A stretch of DNA of 64,000 nucleotides, from the NCBI RefSeq assembly GCF_963259705.1, contig NC_081840.1, positions 112,626,074 to 112,690,073 of the forward strand, read 5' to 3'. This DNA is from Myotis daubentonii (Eukaryota > Chordata > Mammalia > Chiroptera > Vespertilionidae). Shown here in pieces: positions 56,726 through 64,000 of this stretch; positions within the stretch are counted from its first letter, which is position 1, and the number at the start of each line of letters is the position of its first letter. A program made the position numbers and the translations under genes. Under the pieces are notes generated by a model, which was given only the letters and a program-made list of their open reading frames with translations, ran no database searches and had not been told where the DNA came from.

Positions 56726-56900
56726 TTCTGGCTGGTGTGTCTCAGTTGGAGCATCATCCAGTGCACCAAAAAGGTTGCGGATTTGATTCTCAGTCAGGGC
56801 ACTAGTTTCTCTCACATTGATGTTATTTCTCTTACCCCCCGCTCCCCTTTCTTTCTAAAAATTAAAGAAAGATATCCTTGAGTGAGGATTAAAAAGACCT
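56726..56900 (+). mobile_element. Ves-like SINE, internally deleted
   Basis: ggctggtgtgtctcagttggagc head, gttgcggatttgattctc, short CT tail, then aaagatatccttgagtgaggatta. Confidence 0.8.
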
Positions 56901-57187
56901 ATGGTTTACAAGTTTATGTCCACTTTTTAACACAATATTAACATTTTCTCATATTTCTAAAGCCCTATGTAATCAACTTCAAAAGTTATTTTCCTTGACC
57001 TTGTAAGAGAACTCTGGGCTGTAGAGGTTTCAGGTTTTCCTTCATCTTTATTTAATGCTGTCTTAAAAGAGCTAGACCTGTAGAACTTGTTTGATTTTCT
57101 TTAGCTCTGTTAAGTAATCCTTAGCTAACCCATGGTAAAGTACTTGGGCAGCTAGGAAGGTGATGGTATGGACACTGAACAAAGGCA

Positions 57188-57402
57188 ACTTTAAATATAT
57201 ATATAATTTTTTTTTCCAGAGAGGAAGGGAGAGATAGAAACATTAATGATAACAGAGAGATCATTGATTGGCTGCCTCCTGCAATCTCCCCCCCCCCCCC
57301 CCCACAACTGGGGCTTGATCCCGGGCATGTACTCTGACCTGTAATCGATCAACGCTCCCGGTTCATAGATCAACGCTCAATCACTGAGCTACACTGGCCA
57401 GG
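57188..57402 (-). mobile_element. Ves SINE
   Basis: Reverse copy with a C17 tract at 57290-57303 region; target duplication caaaggca at 57180-57187 and 57403-57410. Confidence 0.92.
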
Positions 57403-57852
57403 CAAAGGCATCAGTGCCTTCTTCTAAGGCATTTTTTGTTGAATTTGCAGACTGATCTTGTGTTTTGAGCAACTTTTTCTTAATATTTTCTTTACTTCTT
57501 GCTCTCAGAACTAAAAGTGGAATAATAACTTTGTAATCCTCTTGATTTTCATCCCATTGCATATTTTAGAACACATAAGTTTAATTAGCCTGAATACCCT
57601 TAGAACTTGCCCTGCACTTCCACCTCACCTCAACACCAGGGCTAGATCAATAGTTTCTGTTTCTGATACAGCATGTCTTCCTTCTTTCTCCCCCAAACTG
57701 AGAAATATGTCAGTTTATTGTCTCATGCTATTCAAAAGATAATGGCATATTTGCATAAAAAGCTAACATTGAAAAGCTTTAAAATACCACTTTTGTTGTG
57801 AAATACAACACATATAGAGAAGCACAGAAATATACATAAACTTCTTAACCTC
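57403..57852. other. MYO9A: Intron, no recognised feature
   Basis: Nothing recognised. Confidence 0.5.
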
Positions 57853-58390
57853 TCTATATAAAAGCATAAGCAACCGTTTCGGCAGAACGACCGGAACGAC
57901 CAGTCGCTCTGATGCACATTGACTACCAGGGGCAGATGCTCGATGCAGGAGCTGCCCCCTGGTGGTCAGTGCACTCCCACAGGGGGAGTGCCGCTCAGCA
58001 CTGCTACATCCCCCGAGGGGTCCTCGACTGTGAGAGGGATGTCCGACTGCCGGCTTAGGCCCGATCCAGTGTTGTTCTCTGTAGAAGGCAGTCAGTCTGA
58101 ACAACTCAGTGACTCAGAGAAGCGCAGGGAACTCAGGGTGAGCTTGCCTCTATGCTTGACTCACCCACTCAATGGTGTCCACAGGACAGACGGTGTTGGC
58201 CCAGCCCGTGCACATGCAGCAGTTGCTGAAGCTCAAGCCGCAAGCCGTGCAGCAGCAGAAGGCCATCCAGCCACAAGCCAGCAGTCAGACATCCCCCAAG
58301 AGGTCCCAGACTGCAAGAGAGCACAGGCCGGGCTGAGGGACACCCCCCCCACCACCACCACTGCACTAATTTCGTGCACCAGGCCTCTAG
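57853..58390 (+). mobile_element. HeliBat-type Helitron with captured exon-like segment
   Basis: TCTCTATATAAAAGC-type start and ctaatttcgtgcaccaggcctctag end. Between the usual modules lies foreign sequence (about 58065-58283). It includes a 3' splice site (ggtgtccacag) followed by an exon-like frame reading TVLAQPVHMQQLLKLK, which resembles the glutamine-rich C-terminal part of EP400. Upstream, 58085-58137 (donor gtgagc) may be another exon piece, but its phase does not join. Confidence 0.82.
58185..58282 (+). pseudogene. Captured exon fragment resembling EP400
   Basis: After the acceptor ccacag, the frame (one base borrowed) reads GQTVLAQPVHMQQLLKLK and goes on Gln-rich to IQPQA before returning to Helitron sequence. 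From memory of the family this fits the C-terminal Gln-rich region of EP400, a subunit of the TIP60/p400 chromatin complex. It is a fragment in a MYO9A intron on the same strand. The assignment is by eye only. Confidence 0.5.
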
Positions 58391-58689
58391 TGAATTATAA
58401 CATGAACATCCACGTACCACTCACAATCAAGAAATAGAACATTGCCAGCACTCCCAAAAGCACCTCTTTTTCTTTCCAATCACAATCCTTTTTCTCCCTC
58501 AGAGGTGAGCAGTAACTTGAGTTTTATGTTACTTGCTCTATTTTCTTTGTTGTTTTCCCACTAAAGGATGTATTCCTGAGCACTATAGTTTTGTTGTGTT
58601 TGTTTTCAGCTCTATATAAATGGAATCATATTATTCTGTATCTGACTTATTACAGTCTTATTATGTATAAGACTTACCATGTTGTGTTT

Positions 58690-59942
58690 TTTTTTACCGT
58701 TATTTTTTTTCTTTTCTTTTTTTTATTATTAGTTAAGGTATTACAAATGTGTCCTCATCCCCCCCATTAACCCCAACCTCCCCTCCCCCCCGCCCCGCAC
58801 ACTCATGCTCCCATCCCCCTGTTGTCCATGTCCATTGGTTTGGCTTATGTACATGTATACAAGTCCTTCGGTTGATCTCTTCCCCTTACCCCCGCCCTCC
58901 CCTACTTTCCTTCTGGGGATTGATAGCCTGATTGCTGTTTCTCAGTCTTTGGGTCTGTCCCTTTTCATCAGTCTATGTTGTTCTCTATAATCCACAAATG
59001 AGTGCGATCATGTGGTATTTATCTTTCTCTGACTGGCTAATTTCACTTAGCATAATGCTCTCCAGTTCCATCCATGCTGTTGCAAAAGGCAAGAGTTCCT
59101 TTTTTTTTTTTTACCGCAGCATAGTATTCCATTGTGTAGATGTACCACAGTTTTCTAATCCACTCATCTGCTGATGGGCACTTAGGCTGTTTCCAAATCT
59201 TAGCTATGGTGAATTGTGCTGCTATGAACATAGGGGTGCATATATCCTTTCTGATTGGCGTTTCTGGTTTCTTGGGATATATTCCTAGTAGTGGGATCAC
59301 TGGGTCAAATGGGAGTTCCATTTTTAGTTTTTTGAGGTAGCTCCATACTGTTCTCCACAGTGGCTGCACCAGTCTGCATTCCCACCAGCAGTGCAGAAGG
59401 GTTCCTTTTTCTCCACATCCTCTCCAACACTTGTTGTTTGTGGATTTGTTGATGATAGCCATTCTGACAGGTGTGAGATGATAACGCATTGTCGTTTTGA
59501 TTTGCATCTCTCATATAATTAGTGACTTTGAGCATGTTTTCATATGTCTTTCGGCCTTCTGTATGTCCTCTTTCAAAAAGTGTCTATCTAGGTCCGTTGC
59601 CCATTTTTTTATTGGATTGTTTATCTTCCTTTTGTTAAGTTTCATGAGATCCCTGTAAATGTTGGAAATTAAACCCTTATCGGTGGTATCATTGGCAAAT
59701 ATGTTCTCCCATGTAGTGGGTCTTCTTGTTGTTTTGTTGATGGTTTCCTTTGCTGTGCAAAAGCTTTTTATTTTGATGTAGTCCCATTTGTTTATTTTCT
59801 CTTTAGTTTCCATTGCCCTAGGAGCATTATCAGAGAAGAAATTCCTTCGGCATATGTTTGCGATTCCACTGCCTGTGGATTCCTCTAGTATTTTTATGGT
59901 TTCCCGTCTTACGTTTAAGTCTTTTATCCATTTTGAGTTTAA
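58690..59942 (-). mobile_element. Younger L1, 5'-truncated, with TSD
   Basis: Poly(T) start (reverse A tail), C-rich 3' UTR and ORF2 C-terminal sequence. Exact 13-bp target duplication ccatgttgtgttt at 58677-58689 and 59943-59955. The insertion landed in the older L1. Confidence 0.85.
59043..59507 (-). pseudogene. L1 ORF2 C-terminal fragment
   Basis: 154 open codons with the L1 Cys-rich motif [18 protein letters not shown] (C-X3-C-X7-H-X4-C) and [17 protein letters not shown] near the end. It is the C-terminus of the L1 reverse-transcriptase protein. The frame shifts upstream near 59510, where ORF2 continues in another frame ([16 protein letters not shown]...). It is part of a truncated, immobile copy. 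Confidence 0.85.
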
Positions 59943-60286
59943 CCATGTTGTGTTTAGTTGTAATTCATTTTTGTTACTGTATAGTATTCCAGGATATATG
60001 TATACCACCATTTAACCATTTTCATGTTGGTAGACATTGGCTTGTGTTTTGGGAGTTATGAATATTCTGATACATGTATTTTTTATGGACACATGCATGT
60101 ATTTTTGTTGGGGAAATATAGGAGTGGAATTACTGGGTCATGGTACATATATATCATCAACTTTGGTGCATAAAGTTGTGCTACAGTAGTAGTGTATGAA
60201 AGTTACCAGTTGTTCCACTTCCTTGTCAATTTCTTTGAGTATTTTTGTCAATATTTTACTTTAAATTTATTTATTTTTATTTATTT

Positions 60287-60505
60287 ATTTTTTTAATATA
60301 TTTTTATTAATTTTTTACAGAGAGGAAGGGAGAGAGATAGAGAGTTAGAAACATCGATGAGAGAGAAACATCAATCAGCTGCCTCCTGCACACCTCCCAC
60401 TGGGGATGTGCCCGCAACCAAAGCACATGCCCTTGACCGGAATCGAACCCGGGACCCCTCAGTCCACAGGCCGACGCTCTATCCACTGAGCCAAACCGGT
60501 CCTGG
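60287..60505 (-). mobile_element. Ves SINE, well preserved
   Basis: Reverse copy ending ctctatccactgagccaaaccggtcctggc, with gaatcgaacccgggacc (B box). Flanks ttaaatttattt on both sides. Confidence 0.93.
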
Positions 60506-61883
60506 CTTAAATTTATTTTTTTAAGTTTATTCCTTAAGTTGAACAACCTTTACACACAAAATAGATGGTTTAAGATTTTTTAAGTGGAAAGAATTTTAGG
60601 ACTTAAGAGGTTTTATGAGTCTTGCTAATGTTTTAAGACCTGTGATGGCTGCGGCCAGATAGAAAAGTACTTTAAATTTCTGAAGCCATTTCTTCAGAAA
60701 TGGATATTTGCAAATTTGGAAATAATGTTATATCTTCTTCATAATTTGAATTTTTGTCATTGTGAAATATCCCTCTTCATCACAGGTAACACTTCGTACC
60801 TTAAAGTTTACTTTGTCTAGAATTAAAATAGCGACACTAGTTTCCTTTTGATTAGACATGGTATGCCTTTTATTTCCATCCTTTTATTCTCTGCCTTTCT
60901 GAATTCTTATGTTTTATATGTGTCCCTTGTAGACTTCATATAGTTTGATTTTTTTTTAAAATACAGTCTGATAATCATCCAATTTTTAACTAGAGCATTT
61001 AATCAATTTACATTTAATGTAATCACTGATGTATTTGGATATAAATCTATTATTTTATGATGTGCTTTTACTTTACCTGACACATGTTCCTTTTCTTTCT
61101 TGCCTTTTTGTTCCTTTTTGCCTTTTTCTTTTGACTATTCTTTATTATTCCACTTTTTTCTTTTGTTAGTTTAAAAGATTTTACACTCTTTTACGCTTCT
61201 TTTAGTCATTAAACTAAAGGTTACAATAAAAATCCATTACCTACCAAAGTCTATTCATTGGTACTTTTATCTTTTTCCAAGATAATGCAAGAACTTTAAT
61301 ATGCTTTAGTTATGATATAGTTGCTTGTTTGTATTTTAAATTATGTGTATATTTTTAATCCAATGTAGTATTATTATGTTTTATGCAGTCACTTTTCATT
61401 TAGATTCACTCACATATTTACTATTTTCATTGTTCTTCATTCTCCCTCACTAACATTTCTTCTTGTGTCATTTTCTATCTCTTCTTTAGTGCGGGTCCGC
61501 TGGTGACAGATTCTCTTAGACTGACTAAAAATGTCTTCATTGCAATTGAATTCTTGAAAGTTGTTTTGCTATGTATAGAATTCTAGATTGGCAGTTACTT
61601 TTATTTCATCACTTTGAAAATATCTATTTTCTGCTTCCATTGTTTCTATTGAAAAGTTGCTTCTTTATTGCAGCTACATTTTTTTTTCTTATGGCTTTTA
61701 AGATTTTCTCTTGCCTTTGATTTTTAGCAATTGTGTCTGGGTATGGACTTTTTAAGTGTATCTTTCTTATAGGTTGAAGGCTTTCTTTAGTCAGTAGGGT
61801 GACATCTTTAATTGGTCTTGAAAATGCTCTGCCATTCTCTCTTTAATATTTCTTCTACAGAATCGCTCTTCTCTCTTGAGATT

Positions 61884-61885
<2 letters not shown>

Positions 61886-61941
<56 letters not shown>
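61886..61941. repeat. (AT)n microsatellite
   Basis: About 28 AT units inside the old L1. Confidence 0.97.
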
Positions 61942-61944
<3 letters not shown>

Positions 61945-62536
61945 GGTCTTTTTATTGTGTCCTGTTGTTTACCTTCTTTCTTGAATTTTTCCTGAAAGTT
62001 TTTTGTTTTGTTTGGTTTTTTTCTGCTTGATTCTTTATATTTTGTTCTGATCTAACTTCTGGACCATTAATTCAACAATGTATTTCTATCTCCTTCAGCA
62101 TGGTTATTTTAAGTTTGTCTTATAGTACAATGTCTGGAATCATTGAGGGTTTCTGTTTTCTGTTATTTTTACTGGTTTTCATTTACATTGTCTTGTTTCC
62201 TTTTGTTCTTGGTTACCTTTGATTGTGTGTCAAACACAGTATTTAAAAAATTATTTCTAAAAATATTTTGAGGCCTGAGATGATGTTTCTTTCCTCTAAA
62301 TAGTATTTTTACTTTTTCTGCCAGGTGCCAGGGCACTAAAAATCTGGCTTACTTTAATTCAATTTCAGGATTACAATTTTCTGGACTATTCAACTGACTT
62401 GAAGATAGGCTGCAGTATCTGCAAGGACTATTATGATTTCAGTTTACCCTGAGGTCTAGGATATAAATCTTGGGGATCCCAGTGTCAGGCATAGAGCCCA
62501 CACCCTTGTGTGGTTCTGGACTCCCACTTTTATTCT

Positions 62537-62765
62537 CTATCCCATGGGTTGGCAGACTCTTTCTGAAAAGGACAAGAGAGTAAATATTTTAGGCTTTGTA
62601 GACCTTACAGTTTTAGTTGCAACAATTAATGCTGCCATTGTTCTGCAGAAGAGCCATAGATAATGTGTGAATTAATGAGCATGAATGTATTCCAATAAAA
62701 CTTTTTTTACAAAATCAGGCACAAGGCCAGATTTGGCCCATGAGCTGTAGTTTGCTGACCCCTGA
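62537..62765. mobile_element. Ancient hAT-type relic (same family as 13446)
   Basis: cccatgggttggcagactct ... gtaaatattttaggctttgtagacc ... gtagtttgctgacccctg. Placental-mammal-age family. Confidence 0.68.
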
Positions 62766-63235
62766 TATAGTCTGTCAGAAGCTCTGTTCAGATCTCAGCC
62801 ACCTTTTCTTAAAATTAGATTAGCCCGAAGTGCTGGGCTAGCCTTTCCTTGGCCTATCTTGTTAGCTCTCTGGTGCCTTTAAGAATATGTTGGGTTTTTT
62901 GTGTTTTTGGTCCAGTTGTTCTCGGCACTCCTGCTGAGATAATCTGAAATATCTAACCTGCCATGATCAGAAGCTAAAGTTATATATAAAGTAACCAATT
63001 TAAAAGTAATAAGAATTTTTCCCCCCTCTGATCTCAAGAAAGAAATTTCTTGAGTTTTTCTCAGAGAATCTCTCTCACCAGCACCCTGTGATATAGAAAT
63101 GATTTTTCTTTTTTAATGAAACTGAGTTTTGGGACATGTTTTTATAGTCTTCCTTGAGAGATTGTGCATTCCACAGTTAAAGGTGAAGAGCATTGTTATC
63201 CATCAGAACTTTATGGGATGATGGAAATGTTCTAT

Positions 63236-63420
63236 ATCTGCACTGTTCAATATGGTAGCTTTTAACCACCTGTGACTATTGAGAACTTGAAATGTTGCTA
63301 GTGAAAATGCAGAAATAAATTTTTACTTACTTAATTTTAATTGATTTACATTTAAATAGCCATGTATGGATATTTAGTTTGGAGTGGATGCAGCCTATAT
63401 TTACAAGAAGAATCACATCC
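63236..63420. mobile_element. Ancient hAT-type (MER-like) relic
   Basis: tatctgcactgttcaatatggtagc ... tgactattgagaacttgaaatg ... tttaaatagccatgtatgg matches a common mammalian non-autonomous DNA element. It lies about 250 bp upstream of the last exon. Confidence 0.6.
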
Positions 63421-63672
63421 CAGTACACAATGTGTTCTTATACTCCCACGTGCTGAAGTATTCATTTCCCAGTGCTCTTGAAAGAAATATTTAATCTAAA
63501 TGTATTTGATGGATGGTATCTCACTAAGTATCTTGGGCCTTACAGAATTTTTTCTAACATTTATTCCTAACATTCACCTGGTATGATGGAAGTACTCTTG
63601 TTATCCTAAATGGGTCATGTAAAACTGATGTAGGCACTCAATTTACTTTACAACATATATTTTTCTTTGTAG

Positions 63673-63875
63673 GGAAAGGGGTGTCTTCGTCGAGGAAACT
63701 ATGCAAGTCCATCCTCTCCTGTTGTAGTTCGGTTGCCCTCTATGTCTGATGTCCCAGAAGAGACCTTGACTAGTGAGGCAGCCATGGAGATGGACATCAC
63801 AGAACAGCAGCAAGCAGCTATGCAGCAGGAGGAGAGAGTGCTGACTGAACAGATTGAGAACCTACAGAAAGAGAA
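63673..63875 (+). CDS. MYO9A: MYO9A coding exon 13 of window (start of coiled-coil tail)
   Basis: 67 codons plus two bases, from GKGCLRRGNYASPSSPVVVRLPSMSD to TEQIENLQKE. The acceptor is ctttgtag and the donor gtgagt. The first half is serine- and proline-rich. The second half (ITEQQQAAMQQEERVLTEQIENLQKE) has the heptad-like Gln/Glu pattern of a coiled coil. It follows a 21.8-kb intron full of transposons. The protein continues beyond the window. Confidence 0.93.
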
Positions 63876-64000
63876 GTGAGTTTCCAGGAGGAAAGAGAAT
63901 GACCAGTTTATTTGTTTTCATTTCCTTCCTTCTGTCCTTTATATTTCCTTATTTATTAAGTATCTCCTACGAGTCAAGCACTGTATCATCAGGTGATAGA

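Larger units (their letters stand above)
58392..62290 (-). mobile_element. Old L1, antisense, split by a younger L1 and a SINE
   Basis: Pieces 58392-58689, 59943-60286 and 60506-62290. Antisense L1 3' UTR (acatccacgtaccactcacaatcaag) through ORF2 (agtaatggaatcat-type and ggagtggaattactgggtcatgg). Stops throughout. Confidence 0.7.
4460..63875 (+). other. MYO9A: MYO9A gene, internal part (13 exons, incomplete at both ends)
   Basis: Thirteen exons with GT-AG borders join without a stop or phase clash into 563 complete codons. The product is the tail of unconventional myosin-IXa: a linker, a C1 zinc finger, a RhoGAP domain and the start of a coiled-coil tail. Known for the family: MYO9A is an actin-based motor whose tail stimulates GTP hydrolysis by Rho, shaping the actin cytoskeleton in epithelia and neurons. 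MYO9B has the same layout, but the peptide here (for example [12 protein letters not shown] in the RhoGAP and CEYCSSLIW in the C1) is what I recognise as the IXa form. Motor and IQ exons must lie upstream, and the last exons downstream. Introns range from 451 bp to 21.8 kb. No promoter or polyadenylation site of the gene lies in the window. Confidence 0.93.

Noticed and set aside
2549..58390. CRISPR-like or regularly spaced repeats
   Set aside because: Repeated gtgcacgaaattcgtgcac motifs are the terminal hairpins of dispersed Helitrons; spacing is irregular and the organism is a mammal.

Overview
This window is vertebrate nuclear DNA, almost certainly from a vesper bat (Vespertilionidae, Myotis-like). 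Two things show this. First, thirteen plus-strand exons encode a contiguous piece of a mammalian unconventional myosin, MYO9A. Second, the introns carry the vesper-bat mix of young repeats: tRNA-derived Ves SINEs, many HeliBat-type rolling-circle transposons (5' TC..., 3' hairpin ending CTAG, inserted at A|T), SPIN-type hAT elements, a piggyBac deletion element, a mariner MITE, L1 and HAL1. No bacterial, plasmid or phage features are present.

Gene layout. MYO9A runs left to right and is incomplete at both ends. Exons at 4460-4683, 5135-5251, 5977-6165 and 7670-7717 encode the tail linker before the C1 domain. Exons at 20019-20130 and 22115-22176 encode the zinc-binding C1 domain. Exons at 34336-34528, 36432-36560, 38115-38220, 38967-39098 and 40440-40563 encode the RhoGAP domain, with its arginine finger in the first of them. 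An 18-codon cassette-like exon lies at 41861-41914, and an exon at 63673-63875 starts the C-terminal coiled-coil tail. All junctions are GT-AG and all phases agree, giving 563 complete codons without a stop. Motor and IQ exons lie to the left and the C-terminus to the right of the window. MYO9A couples an actin motor to a GTPase-activating domain for Rho.

Introns. The 12.3-kb intron (7718-20018) is a set of nested transposons. A Charlie-type hAT contains an old L1, which contains a Tigger-type element, which is split by a 5.8-kb block that starts with a Helitron 5' end and ends with a Helitron 3' end. That block contains about 3.5 kb of non-Helitron DNA with its own ancient repeats, so it looks like a Helitron read-through product. 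The next 12.2-kb intron (22177-34335) holds an L1 split by a hAT that is itself split by a Helitron, a full-length HAL1 (half-L1) with a nearly intact ORF1, a SINE carrying a 291-bp inverted copy of nearby intron DNA, and a piggyBac element. The exon-dense part (34.3-40.6 kb) has few young elements: SINEs, one mariner MITE and one solo LTR. The 21.8-kb intron (41915-63672) holds two solo LTRs of one betaretrovirus-like family with different target duplications, head-to-tail Helitron arrays, a second copy of the fused Helitron composite, a Helitron carrying an exon-like segment resembling EP400, and an L1 inserted into an older L1.

Limits. Exon calls rest on splice sites, reading frame and recognition of the protein. 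Repeat family names are from recognition by eye. Where a target-site duplication is quoted it was read directly from the sequence.
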